Positions 1 to 9,253 are shown, counted from the stretch's first letter. The stretch is DNA of 11,821 nucleotides from an uncultured Bacteroidota bacterium (GCA_903907885.1 CAIVPY010000020.1:1-11821), one strand, 5' to 3'. The notes: a model not told the origin generated them from the sequence alone. Translations and numbers: made by a program.

Positions 1-3000
1 AGGGTAGTCATTAAAATCAACCGATGCGTCACCATTTAAATCTGCAGGTAAATAACCTAATTCACCATTAGAGCTTGCAATATCCAAATCCGGGTAATCG
101 TTAAAATCAATAGAACCATCATGATTTATATCCCCGCCAAATAGTAAAAACAATCCATTGCCGTCATCTTTAGTGTTTGAGCCAAACGATTGACTTTGTG
201 AAGAAGTGAAATCATACGAAACACCCGCATTGCTCATCATAATCGGGTTAGCACTCCAAGTAGCAATTGAGTTTCTGTGTGTAACTACTATATAATAATA
301 ATTGTTATTAGCACCAGTACCTGAAAACACAACATCTGCAAATCCATTGGTTTCTAATAATCCCGTAGCTGAATATATTGTATTATAGGGCGAAACGTCT
401 TCGTGTAATTCAACATTAATAGTGTCTGCAATATTGGTTGGAGAAACTCCGTCAGCGCTAAAAGGAGAGGCTGTCATTGAGTTGTTTCCAGTATATAAAC
501 CCTCTAAAAAAACCGAAAGATAAAGATGAATATCTACAGAAAGTGTTTTAACAGAATCGATAGTTGAATATGAAGAAATACCACTATTGTTTGCTGCGCT
601 TATTCTATAATAATATTTTGTAAACTGAGATAAGCCATTTACCAAATGGCTTGTGGTTGTTACTGGTAACGAATTGTAACCCAAAACCATTGTCGTAAAA
701 TCTTTATCTAAGGCCACATCGAGCAGATAGTTCGTTGCCCCGTTTGATGAGTTCCAGTTGGCCTCAAAACTTGTTAAAGTAATATTTGAAGAGAAAATAG
801 TACTAGGTGCATTAGGGCTTAGTTCTATTGTATCAACCAAATAATTTGAACTGAAACAAGAATTAACAGATTTGATACGGGCATAATATGTTGCTCCTGA
901 TTGAAGACCTGTAACCGAATAAAAAGCACTAGCTATGGCAACTCCACTATAACCAGTAACCATATTTAAAAAGACAGGGTCGCTTGCTACATCAAGCACA
1001 TAATTAACAGTGTTTGAAGACGAGTTCCAATTAAGGTCAAAGGATGTACTTGCTTTGTTAAAAACAGTAAAATTACTCGGCACGCTAGGAGCTGAATTAA
1101 AAACATTTATTGTAACAGAATCGGACGTTACACAAGCACTTGAATCAGTTCCAAAAACCGTATATGTTGTAGTCGTTGTTGGGCTTGCCACTATGTTTGA
1201 ACCTGTTAATGAGTTTAATGCCACCAAAGGACTCCAAGCATAACTAACACCTCCACTGGCAGATAGAATTACACTATCACCCAAACAAATACTTGAACTA
1301 GATGTGCTGGCAATTACAGACGAATTTATGTAAACGACAATGCTATCGGCATTTTGGCAACCCGTAATTGTATCTACACCAATAACACGAAAGGTGGATG
1401 GTGATGATGATGGCACAAAGGGAACTCCATTTAATACGCCCCCATTCCAAATATAATTGTTAGCACCACTTCCATTAAGTGTAAGCAAAGCTCCTTTACA
1501 AACATACGAAGATGGACTTGCTTGTGCCACAACACTAGGTAAAGTATTTACAACTACCGCAATTGTTGTATCATACATACATCCATATTCATCGGTTCCT
1601 GTAACGGTGTAATTACCTGTTTGTTGGGGAGTGAATGACACCCCATTTGTAACGCCATTGCTCCAAACGTATGATATAGCATTTGCTCCATTTAAAATTA
1701 TTGAACCTCCTTGGCAAATGGACAAGGATGGCATTGCAAAGGCGCTAACATGTGTTGTAACTACATTAACCACACTAGGACTAAAATTGTTTCCAGAAAC
1801 TGTTCCCCAAATAAAACCAAGATCGTTAATCGACATTGCATTTACAGATATTGAACTGGCTAGTGAAGAACATGGAATATCTGATGTGATGTAAATATAG
1901 TTTAATCCTGTGTTTAGTATTTTTGACAGGTTGTTGATTGAATGCAATCCTGTACCTAAGTTAGTAAGGATATTCGACAATAAAACAGGGTTTCCAACCA
2001 TAAAATCCGAATCGTTATGATACCATATTTTAAAATTACTTATATCCATTGAGTCGTATAAACCCAATGAGGTAAATTTTAATGAAGTAAGTTCGGTAGC
2101 TGAGTTAGAAACAGAAATATTCATTCTATATAAAACAGCATTGTTTTTGCCTTTATAAATGTTTTGTATGGGTGCTGTAGTGTTTGATAACGAGATATTG
2201 CTAGGCTTGAATTCTATATTACTGCCAATTAACGAAACGCTTTGAGGCAAATTATTATGAAGGGTTCTCTTGTGTGTAACCCTAATTTTATAGAACCCTT
2301 GTGGTATTCCCAAACCATAAACCTGCTCCACATTATCTCTAATATTATCACCATTTGTAGCTGCTAAGTTTGGACTACTTGGGTTTAATATATAGGGTTC
2401 GTAAATAGTATTGTTTGATAACGAAAGGATGCGTAAATCTATATCATTAACCAATTTTGGTGTTGTGTCGTTGTATGCGGGTGCAGTAACTACAGCGGGA
2501 GGATCTGTCCAACAAATAGTAAATCTTGAGGTGTCAATACCATTGATGTATACCATTGTGTTAAGGGTGTCGTTATTGTTTAAATTATACTCTTTAACAA
2601 TATTAACGTTTGAATCACTTAGCACCTTAGCGGCTTTAGCAATATTTAACAAACCCCAGCCACTTTCATAATTGGGCCCTAAAGCAGTTTTGCAAGCATT
2701 TGCAGTATGAATAGCAAGTCCTTTTAATGTTGCAGACTTCAAATACACTCCTTTCAAATTGTGATAATGCTGTTGCAAAAGAAATAATGCCCCAGATGCA
2801 GCTCCAGAGGCCACTGAGGTTCCCCCGATAGATTGGTAAGAAGAGTCGTTTATGCTGTTTGTGCTTGAGGTGCTATTGGTTCCCGTTACAAGATCTGGTT
2901 TTATTCTTCCATCATCAGTTGGCCCCCAACTGCTAACACTTAACATGTTCAGCGGTGGAGATACATATCCATTAGGCAATAAATCTACAGCTCCAACGGT

Positions 3001-3843
3001 AAGAATATTTTTTGCTGTTCCATACGTTACGATACAATCATATGGTCCAACATTAGACCTAGTGCGTGTGCTATATTCCCAAGCAAATCCATTCCAAAAA
3101 TAATGAGGAGTTCCATGACCTACGCTAGCCCCTCTATCATTTCCAACCGCCTTCACTATTAAATAGTAAGGAGAAGAGTAAGAGATACTATCCCAGGTAC
3201 CTGTTCGGCTATCATAAAATCCAAATTTCCAATCATGGTCTTCATTTAATGTTGTATCTCCTAACCAATACTGTACTCCTCCAGTATTGTACCAGCCGGC
3301 CAAGTTTTCATATGAATGGTTTGAAACAAGCAAACTGTTAGCATTCGTTGCCATTTCATTCCTATCGTTTGTAAAATCCCAAGCTTTAAGATTAGCCATA
3401 TACGACATCCCTTTAGCTGATGGCAAAATGCCAGATGCAACCATTACACCCGCAACGCCATTAGAATGTGGGCTTAACAATGTGGCGCTATCTATTTGAA
3501 ATATTCTGTTTTTAAATTCTTTGTGAGTACCCCTTATTGCACCTGAATCCCATATTCCTAACTTGCTTATTCCATTACCCGAAAGATTATAACCCAAAAG
3601 TCCACTAGGCCAAACCAAATTAACACCGATGGTTATTGCTTCGTTTAAATTTGAACAGACTTTTTTGTATTCTGGAAAATGATTATCACCAAATCCGTCA
3701 AAAGAGGGATAGTCAATTTTGTTTTCGGCAAAAAATACAGAAGAATATTTATTGAATAAAGTACTATCTGATTTAGAAATTCTTTGTGCATTACAAAAAA
3801 CCAATGATAATATTTGAATTATAAATAGTGTTTTTATTTTCAT
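1..3843 (-). CDS. Secreted multidomain S8 (subtilisin-like) serine protease, 3' end beyond the window
   Basis: Reading the minus strand from the ATG at 3843 gives 1281 codons without a stop, so the C-terminus lies outside the window. Residues 1-20 form a signal peptide (basic start, hydrophobic core, NAQ at the likely cleavage site). The S8 catalytic domain spans about 75-390: Asp99 in GIWDSG, His126 in PHSNGVAG, the oxyanion Asn235 in VGNDRG and Ser343 in GGTSVASG, so the triad is intact. About 395-530 is a post-catalytic beta domain (CWTDPP near 445, then LVNDIDLRI). About 550-700 resembles the N-terminal domain of BNR-repeat neuraminidases. Three Ig-like/PKD-like repeats follow (about 704-920), then two fibronectin III repeats (about 921-1102), a domain with YYIVVTHRNSI (about 1105-1230) and a dockerin-like segment with two Asp/Asn-rich calcium loops (1233 to the edge). 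Bacteroidota proteins of this plan usually end in a T9SS sorting domain, which I infer lies just outside. Likely role: extracellular or surface proteolysis. An upstream in-frame stop at 3871-3873 supports the start; no other ATG lies between. Confidence 0.93.
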   Translation of the reverse strand, partial: MKIKTLFIIQILSLVFCNAQRISKSDSTLFNKYSSVFFAENKIDYPSFDGFGDNHFPEYKKVCSNLNEAITIGVNLVWPSGLLGYNLSGNGISKLGIWDSGAIRGTHKEFKNRIFQIDSATLLSPHSNGVAGVMVASGILPSAKGMSYMANLKAWDFTNDRNEMATNANSLLVSNHSYENLAGWYNTGGVQYWLGDTTLNEDHDWKFGFYDSRTGTWDSISYSSPYYLIVKAVGNDRGASVGHGTPHYFWNGFAWEYSTRTRSNVGPYDCIVTYGTAKNILTVGAVDLLPNGYVSPPLNMLSVSSWGPTDDGRIKPDLVTGTNSTSSTNSINDSSYQSIGGTSVASGAASGALFLLQQHYHNLKGVYLKSATLKGLAIHTANACKTALGPNYESGWGLLNIAKAAKVLSDSNVNIVKEYNLNNNDTLNTMVYINGIDTSRFTICWTDPPAVVTAPAYNDTTPKLVNDIDLRILSLSNNTIYEPYILNPSSPNLAATNGDNIRDNVEQVYGLGIPQGFYKIRVTHKRTLHNNLPQSVSLIGSNIEFKPSNISLSNTTAPIQNIYKGKNNAVLYRMNISVSNSATELTSLKFTSLGLYDSMDISNFKIWYHNDSDFMVGNPVLLSNILTNLGTGLHSINNLSKILNTGLNYIYITSDIPCSSLASSISVNAMSINDLGFIWGTVSGNNFSPSVVNVVTTHVSAFAMPSLSICQGGSIILNGANAISYVWSNGVTNGVSFTPQQTGNYTVTGTDEYGCMYDTTIAVVVNTLPSVVAQASPSSYVCKGALLTLNGSGANNYIWNGGVLNGVPFVPSSSPSTFRVIGVDTITGCQNADSIVVYINSSVIASTSSSSICLGDSVILSASGGVSYAWSPLVALNSLTGSNIVASPTTTTTYTVFGTDSSACVTSDSVTINVFNSAPSVPSNFTVFNKASTSFDLNWNSSSNTVNYVLDVASDPVFLNMVTGYSGVAIASAFYSVTGLQSGATYYARIKSVNSCFSSNYLVDTIELSPNAPSTIFSSNITLTSFEANWNSSNGATNYLLDVALDKDFTTMVLGYNSLPVTTTSHLVNGLSQFTKYYYRISAANNSGISSYSTIDSVKTLSVDIHLYLSVFLEGLYTGNNSMTASPFSADGVSPTNIADTINVELHEDVSPYNTIYSATGLLETNGFADVVFSGTGANNNYYYIVVTHRNSIATWSANPIMMSNAGVSYDFTSSQSQSFGSNTKDDGNGLFLLFGGDINHDGSIDFNDYPDLDIASSNGELGYLPADLNGDASVDFNDYP

Positions 3844-4059
3844 TAATTTTTTATGCTGATTTTTTTCATTCACTTAACAGACGATTGTATTTGACAAGGC
3901 TCTAAATCTATTAACTATTTTGTAATCAAGTGTCCGAATATAAAAAATACTTTACAATACCTCACACGAATAAATTAAAATTACAAATATTAATATTGAG
4001 ACAGGCCCTCTTACAACATAAGCCGAAGCACTTACTTAATTTTTTTTATCTTGCCCCCC
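3844..4059. promoter_or_regulatory. Divergent intergenic region with weak promoter candidates
   Basis: This AT-rich spacer separates the divergently read protease gene and polA and must hold both promoters, but neither is clear. For polA, TTTG at 3890-3893 is followed 22 bp later by TATTTTG at 3916-3922, which lacks one base compared with TAnnTTTG. For the protease, the minus strand has TTG at 4016-4014 and AATATTTG at 3991-3984, one mismatch from the consensus; this would give a long leader. A perfect 12-bp palindrome (AATATTAATATT, 3986-3997) lies in the middle and may be chance in such AT-rich sequence. The polA start is preceded by a C run, not a Shine-Dalgarno site. The protease start is preceded by the A/T-rich sequence common for Bacteroidota. 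Confidence 0.3.
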
Positions 4060-6903
4060 ATGTCTGATAAAAAACTCTTTCTCTTAGATGGGATGGCTTT
4101 GGTGTATAGAGCCTACTTTGCATTTAGCAATAATCCGCGCATCACCAGCTATGGATTTAATTCCTCTGCCATTTTTGGATATGCCAATACGGTTTTAGAC
4201 ATATTAAAAAAAGAAAAACCAACCCATATTGGTGTAAGCTTTGATACGGCTGAACCAACAGCGAGGCACATTGAATTTGAGGCCTACAAGGCGCACAGAG
4301 AAGAGATGCCTGAAGGTATTTCTTCTGCCTTGCCATATATCATGCAGTTAACAGAAGCATTTAATATTCCAACTTTAATCAAACCAGGATATGAAGCGGA
4401 TGATATTATTGGAACATTGGCTAAAAAAGCTGAATCGGATGGCTTCAAAGTTTATATGATGACCCCAGACAAAGATTTCGGGCAATTGGTGAGTGACAAT
4501 ATTTTTATTTACAAACCTGCTCGTCTTGGCAATGATTTTGAAATCATGGGTGTACCAGAGGTCTTAAAGAAATGGGAGATTGAAAGAGTTGATCAAGTAA
4601 TTGATATATTGGGTATGTGGGGAGATGCGGTCGATAATATACCTGGTATTCCTGGCATTGGCGAGAAAACCGCAAAACTTTTGGTGCAAAAATATGGTAG
4701 CATGGAAGGCTTGTATGAACACACCTATGAACTAAAAGGCAAGCAAAAAGAAAATGTAGAAAACAATAAAGAAAAAGCCTTTCTATCTAAGCGATTAGCT
4801 ACTATTGATATCAATGTACCTATTGAATTTGACGAAAAATCGCTTGTTTTAGACCCTCCCAACAAAGAGGCTTGCGAAGAATTGTTTGCCAAATTAGAAT
4901 TTAAAACTATGGCAACTAGACTGTTTGGGAATCAAAGCAATCAAAATGCAGGAGGAACAGCCAAAGCGCTTTCTAATACGCAACAATCAGCGCCAGCCTT
5001 TGATTTGTTTAATCCTGCCCCACTCACTGAAAAAACCAATTCGAGCAATTCAGAAACAATAGAAAACGTTGAATCAAGAATAAAAAACAATATTGAGAAT
5101 ATTGCTCATACTTATCATTTGATAGATTCAGATGAAAAATACAAGGAGCTATTAACAAAATTGCTTGAGCAAAAAGAAATTTGTTTTGATACCGAAACCA
5201 CAGATTTAGAAACTTTAAATGCCGAAATAGTAGGTCTTTCATTTTCGTTTAAAGACAATGAAGCTTATTATATTCCTTTCCCAACTGAACAAAACGAAGC
5301 CAAGAGAATTTTAGATTTTTTCAAACCCATATTCGAAAGTGAAAGCATTTGCAAAATCGGGCAAAACATTAAGTACGATTTAGGCATTCTAAAGCAATAT
5401 GAAATTAAACTCAATGGCCCCTTGTTTGATACCATGCTTGCACACTATTTAATTGAACCAGATATGCGTCACGGCATGGATTTCTTAAGTGAAATCTATT
5501 TGAATTATGAGCCCGTTTCTATCACCACTTTGATAGGTAAAAAAGGCAAAGGCCAATTAAATATGCGTGATGTTGACATTGAAAAAATAAAGGAATATGC
5601 AGCCGAAGATGCCGATATTACATATCAACTCGCTCAAAAATTAAAACCGCAACTTCTAGAACGCAATGCACAAAATCTACTCGATGAAATTGAGCTTCCA
5701 TTGATTGATGTGCTTTCAGATATGGAGCGCGAGGGGGTTCACATCAACAAAGCATTTTTAAATGAATATAGCAAGTCACTTGAAACCGATTTGCAAGCCT
5801 TAGAAAAACGCATTATTGAATTGGCGGGAGTACCCTTTAACATAGCCAGTCCAAAACAATTGGGTGAAGTATTGTTTGACCATTTAAAACTTGATCCCAA
5901 AGCAAAAAAAACCAAAACAGGGCAATACCAAACAGGTGAAGATGTTTTACAAAAACTAAGTGAACATGAAATCATACAACTGATTTTGGATGTACGTCAA
6001 TTTAGCAAGTTAAAATCAACCTATGTAGATTCATTGCCATTGCTTATCAACCCTAAAACTGGTCGAGTACATACTTCATTTAATCAGGCTGTGGCAGCTA
6101 CAGGGCGCTTGTCTTCTACTAATCCAAACTTGCAAAACATACCTATACGCACAGATAAAGGCAAAGAAATTCGTAAAGCCTTTATTCCCCGCAATGATAA
6201 TTATGTATTGATGAGTGCAGATTATTCGCAGATTGAATTGCGTATTGTTGCTTCGATTGCCAAAGAGGAAGCCATGATAGAAGCCTTTAAAAACGATTTG
6301 GATATCCATGCTGCAACCGCTGCTAAAGTATATGGAGTGCCTTTAGAGGAGGTTACATCTACTCAAAGACGAAACGCAAAAGCAGTTAACTTTGGAATTA
6401 TATATGGTCAATCTGCATTTGGTTTGGCCGAAAACCTTGGTATACCTAGAAAAGAAGCAGCACAAATAATTGATGAATATTTCAAACAGTATCCACGCAT
6501 AAAAAATTATATGAGTGATAGCATCAACTTTGCAAAAGAGTTTGGATTTGTTCAAACTTTGCAAGGAAGAAGAAGGTATCTACGTGATATCAATTCTGCA
6601 AACTTCACTGTTAGAGGTTTTGCAGAGCGAAATGCCATCAATGCACCCATACAAGGTAGTGCTGCCGATATGATAAAAATGGCTATGATAAAAATCCATA
6701 AAAGAATACAAAATTCTTCCTCAGAAATACGACATTCGAAAATGATTTTGCAGGTGCATGATGAGCTTTTGTTTGATACCCATAAAACTGAAGTTGAGCT
6801 GTTGAAAAAACTGATTATTGAAGAAATGGAAAGTGCGATGCCCCTTGATGTTCCAGTGAGAGCAGAGGTGGGTGTAGGTACAAACTGGCTGGAGGCTCAT
6901 TAA
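4060..6903 (+). CDS. polA: DNA polymerase I with 5' nuclease, proofreading and polymerase domains
   Basis: A 947-residue protein, close to E. coli Pol I (928), that fills gaps and removes RNA primers in replication and repair. The N-terminal 5'-3' nuclease (about 1-290) keeps its metal-binding acids: D10, D62, E112/D114/D115 in YEADD, D137/D139 in TPDKDF and D189/D192, followed by the helix-hairpin-helix GIPGIGEKTA. A polar linker (about 290-345) joins it to the Klenow part. The 3'-5' exonuclease is intact: D377/E379 in FDTET, N436/D440 in GQNIKYD and Y513/D517 in YAAED; many bacterial Pol I enzymes have lost these. Polymerase motif A is DYSQIELR (D721), motif B has K774 and Y782 in KAVNFGIIYG, and motif C is QVHDELLF (D901). 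I chose the ATG at 4060; the frame opens nine bases earlier at TTG, but the family begins just before LLDG. A LysE-type gene follows after 25 bp and probably shares its transcript. Confidence 0.99.
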   Translation: MSDKKLFLLDGMALVYRAYFAFSNNPRITSYGFNSSAIFGYANTVLDILKKEKPTHIGVSFDTAEPTARHIEFEAYKAHREEMPEGISSALPYIMQLTEAFNIPTLIKPGYEADDIIGTLAKKAESDGFKVYMMTPDKDFGQLVSDNIFIYKPARLGNDFEIMGVPEVLKKWEIERVDQVIDILGMWGDAVDNIPGIPGIGEKTAKLLVQKYGSMEGLYEHTYELKGKQKENVENNKEKAFLSKRLATIDINVPIEFDEKSLVLDPPNKEACEELFAKLEFKTMATRLFGNQSNQNAGGTAKALSNTQQSAPAFDLFNPAPLTEKTNSSNSETIENVESRIKNNIENIAHTYHLIDSDEKYKELLTKLLEQKEICFDTETTDLETLNAEIVGLSFSFKDNEAYYIPFPTEQNEAKRILDFFKPIFESESICKIGQNIKYDLGILKQYEIKLNGPLFDTMLAHYLIEPDMRHGMDFLSEIYLNYEPVSITTLIGKKGKGQLNMRDVDIEKIKEYAAEDADITYQLAQKLKPQLLERNAQNLLDEIELPLIDVLSDMEREGVHINKAFLNEYSKSLETDLQALEKRIIELAGVPFNIASPKQLGEVLFDHLKLDPKAKKTKTGQYQTGEDVLQKLSEHEIIQLILDVRQFSKLKSTYVDSLPLLINPKTGRVHTSFNQAVAATGRLSSTNPNLQNIPIRTDKGKEIRKAFIPRNDNYVLMSADYSQIELRIVASIAKEEAMIEAFKNDLDIHAATAAKVYGVPLEEVTSTQRRNAKAVNFGIIYGQSAFGLAENLGIPRKEAAQIIDEYFKQYPRIKNYMSDSINFAKEFGFVQTLQGRRRYLRDINSANFTVRGFAERNAINAPIQGSAADMIKMAMIKIHKRIQNSSSEIRHSKMILQVHDELLFDTHKTEVELLKKLIIEEMESAMPLDVPVRAEVGVGTNWLEAH

Positions 6904-6928
6904 GAAACAATTCAACTCAGAACATATT

Positions 6929-7543
6929 TTGATAGAGACTATTTCAAAAGGAATATTTACAGGAACCATTCTCACCATGTCTTTTGGTGCTGGATTTTTT
7001 GCGCTCATTCAAACCAGCATAAACAGAGGGGTGAAGCAAGGTTTACTAGTAGCATTGGGCACTTTGCTAAGCGATATATTCTATATTTTCATTTGCCTTT
7101 TTGCCACCAGTTTTGTTTCGACTGAATTACAAAAACTTGAAAATGAAATCCGCGTAGTTGGTAGTATTGCTTTGTTGATTATGGGAGTAACGACCTATTT
7201 AAAACACCAAAAAGCGGAAAGCAACATCGACACCAATCAAACCAAACCCATTTTTTATGTGTTGAAAGGATTTATGTTGAACAAAGTAAATCCATTAATT
7301 ATTGTTACATGGCTAGGTATTGTGGCCTATGTTGAATCTTCTTTAAAATTTAGTGACAACGATATTGCCCTTTATTTTTTGAGTGTAATTGCAGCCATCA
7401 TGCTAAACCAATTTTTGATTTGTTATTCGGCCAATAAATTAAAAAGAATTCTTTCCGACAGCTTGATTACAAAACTAAATCACTTGGTAGGTATCATATT
7501 TATTATTGTAGCGGGTATTCTATTATTACCGCTGTTTCAATAA
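6929..7543 (+). CDS. LysE/RhtB-family membrane exporter
   Basis: A 204-residue very hydrophobic protein with about six membrane segments (roughly 5-27, 36-60, 73-90, 112-135, 145-165 and 181-203). Family-like features are the first helix leading into FALIQTSINRG followed by a second helix GLLVALGTLLSD, and the NKVNPLIIVTWLG segment in the middle, which matches the conserved Asn-Pro of LysE-type translocators. Members export amino acids or related small molecules across the inner membrane; the substrate cannot be read from sequence. The start is TTG at 6929: no ATG lies between the in-frame stop at 6875-6877 and this codon, and the first internal ATG (6977) would remove half of helix 1. ATT at 6926 or 6899 is an alternative. 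It begins 25 bp after polA with no terminator between, so it is probably co-transcribed; no functional link to polA is implied. Confidence 0.85.
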   Translation: MIETISKGIFTGTILTMSFGAGFFALIQTSINRGVKQGLLVALGTLLSDIFYIFICLFATSFVSTELQKLENEIRVVGSIALLIMGVTTYLKHQKAESNIDTNQTKPIFYVLKGFMLNKVNPLIIVTWLGIVAYVESSLKFSDNDIALYFLSVIAAIMLNQFLICYSANKLKRILSDSLITKLNHLVGIIFIIVAGILLLPLFQ

Positions 7544-7674
7544 TAATCAACCAACCCATTGTTTCTGCTCAACCACAGACAAAATTAATTTAGCTCAAAA
7601 AGAACTTAAAAAACTTAAAGATAATTGATTTCATATTATCCAATTAAATATCAGCTATAAATTTACATTAAGGG

Positions 7675-7704
7675 TTTGTTTTTATCCAATAAAACCTATT
7701 TTTG
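7675..7704 (+). promoter_or_regulatory. Bacteroidota-type promoter of atpD-atpC
   Basis: TTTG at 7675-7678 and TATTTTTG at 7697-7704, separated by 18 bp, match the -33 (TTTG) and -7 (TAnnTTTG) elements recognised by the primary sigma factor of Bacteroidota. Transcription would start near 7711, giving a leader of under 30 bases before the atpD ATG at 7739. The rest of the 7544-7738 spacer shows no gene and no clear terminator for the exporter gene upstream. Confidence 0.72.
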
Positions 7705-7738
7705 CAACACTTTTAAAACACCTACAAAACACATAATT

Positions 7739-9247
7739 ATGTCAAAATCAGGAGTTATAGCTCAGATAATTGGTCCAGTAATAGATGTTCGTTTCGCAGA
7801 CAACAGCGAAAAACTGCCAAAAATTTATGATGCTTTATACATCAGCCGAGCTGATGGTTCACGAATTGTACTTGAGTGCCAACAGCATTTAGGAGAAAAC
7901 ATGATCCGTACCATTGCCATGGAAGGAACAGAAGGTTTGGTTAGAGGCATGGAAGTGCATCCGTTAGGAACACCTATAGCTATGCCAGTTGGCGACCAAA
8001 TTCGTGGAAGACTTTTTAATGTAGTGGGTGATGCCATTGATGGTATGACTGCTATGCAAAATACAGAAGGAACACGCTCAATTCACCGTGAAGCTCCTCG
8101 TTTCGAAGATTTATCAACTACCGCAGAACCATTATATACGGGTATTAAAGTAATCGACTTAATTGAGCCATACTCAAAAGGTGGTAAAATTGGTTTGTTT
8201 GGTGGTGCGGGTGTAGGTAAAACAGTATTGATTCAAGAGTTAATCAATAACATCGCAAAAGCATATGATGGATTTTCAGTGTTTGCTGGTGTTGGTGAGC
8301 GTACTCGTGAAGGTAACGATTTGTTGCGTGAGATGATTGAGTCGGGTATCGTTAAATATGGTGACGAATTTATGCATGGCATGGAAAAAGGTGATTGGCC
8401 TTTAGATAAAGTAGATTATGAGAAATTAAAAGAATCAAAAGCAACCTTTGTTTTCGGACAAATGAACGAACCTCCTGGGGCTCGTGCTCGTGTGGCTTTA
8501 TCTGGTTTAACTGTTGCTGAATATTTCCGTGATGGTGATGAAAAATCAGGTGGACGTGATATCCTATTCTTCGTTGATAATATCTTCCGTTTCACTCAAG
8601 CCGGTTCTGAGGTGTCAGCGCTTTTAGGTCGTATGCCTTCAGCGGTAGGTTACCAACCAACTTTGGCTTCTGAAATGGGTGCGATGCAAGAGCGTATCAC
8701 TTCAACCAAACGTGGTTCAATCACTTCGGTTCAAGCTGTATATGTACCTGCGGATGATTTAACAGATCCAGCTCCAGCAACCACATTTGCTCACTTAGAC
8801 GCAACTACTGTATTAAGTCGTAAAATTGCTGAGTTAGGTATCTATCCTGCGGTAGATCCATTGGATTCAACGTCACGTATCTTAACAGCTGCTATCCTTG
8901 GCGATGCTCACTATAACTGTGCTCAACGTGTTAAATTAACATTACAACGCTACAAAGAGTTACAAGATATTATTGCTATCCTTGGTATGGACGAGTTAAG
9001 TGATGACGATAAATTGGTTGTAAGTCGTGCTAGACGTGTACAACGCTTCTTATCTCAACCTTTCCATGTGGCTGAGCAATTCACGGGCTTAAAAGGCGAA
9101 TTAGTAAGTATCGAAGAAACCATCAAAGGCTTTAATGCAATTATGGATGGCGAGTATGATTACTTACCTGAAGCTGCGTTTAACTTAGTTGGAACTATTG
9201 AGCAAGCAGTTGCTAAAGGTGAAAAAATGTTAGCTGAGGCACAATAA
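7739..9247 (+). CDS. atpD: F1Fo ATP synthase catalytic subunit beta
   Basis: A 502-residue beta subunit, the usual length. Three copies alternate with alpha subunits in the membrane-bound F1 head and carry the catalytic sites for ATP synthesis or hydrolysis. The N-terminal beta-barrel begins GVIAQIIGPVIDVRF. The nucleotide-binding domain has the Walker A loop GGAGVGKT (155-162, Lys161), the catalytic Glu187 in GVGERTREGND, the Walker B Asp280 in FFVDNIFRF, and the conserved run through QAGSEVSALLGRMPS. The C-terminal helical domain contains the conserved DELSDDDKL stretch, the beta-subunit 'DELSEED' element of the rotor-contact region. I chose the ATG at 7739; an upstream TTG in frame (7676) overlaps the promoter and adds a non-homologous leader. 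Most arginine codons are CGT, unlike polA where AGA is common, as expected for a highly expressed gene. Alpha, gamma, delta and Fo genes are not next to it; separate atpD-atpC pairs are usual in Bacteroidota. Confidence 0.99.
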   Translation: MSKSGVIAQIIGPVIDVRFADNSEKLPKIYDALYISRADGSRIVLECQQHLGENMIRTIAMEGTEGLVRGMEVHPLGTPIAMPVGDQIRGRLFNVVGDAIDGMTAMQNTEGTRSIHREAPRFEDLSTTAEPLYTGIKVIDLIEPYSKGGKIGLFGGAGVGKTVLIQELINNIAKAYDGFSVFAGVGERTREGNDLLREMIESGIVKYGDEFMHGMEKGDWPLDKVDYEKLKESKATFVFGQMNEPPGARARVALSGLTVAEYFRDGDEKSGGRDILFFVDNIFRFTQAGSEVSALLGRMPSAVGYQPTLASEMGAMQERITSTKRGSITSVQAVYVPADDLTDPAPATTFAHLDATTVLSRKIAELGIYPAVDPLDSTSRILTAAILGDAHYNCAQRVKLTLQRYKELQDIIAILGMDELSDDDKLVVSRARRVQRFLSQPFHVAEQFTGLKGELVSIEETIKGFNAIMDGEYDYLPEAAFNLVGTIEQAVAKGEKMLAEAQ

Positions 9248-9253
9248 ATTCAA

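Noticed and set aside
1010..3499. Five plus-strand open frames of 70-87 codons
   Set aside because: All lie antisense to the continuous protease frame, and their translations show no domain features.
3784..3843. Lipoprotein reading of the protease signal peptide at Cys17
   Set aside because: LVFC is a poor lipobox, and the NAQ site fits ordinary signal peptidase I cleavage.
3986..3997. AATATTAATATT perfect palindrome
   Set aside because: Only A and T in an AT-rich spacer; chance occurrence is likely.
4051..4059. TTG start for polA adding three residues
   Set aside because: The ATG at 4060 fits the family N-terminus, and the nine extra bases are a C run with no conserved residues.
5024..7008. 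Minus-strand open frames opposite polA and the exporter
   Set aside because: Antisense shadows of well-conserved coding sequence, with no recognisable motifs.
7603..7619. Direct repeat AACTTAAA twice upstream of atpD
   Set aside because: Short, low-complexity and not placed at the promoter elements.
7676..7738. TTG start extending AtpD by 21 residues
   Set aside because: It overlaps the promoter, the extension is unlike AtpD, and the ATG at 7739 gives the normal 502 residues.
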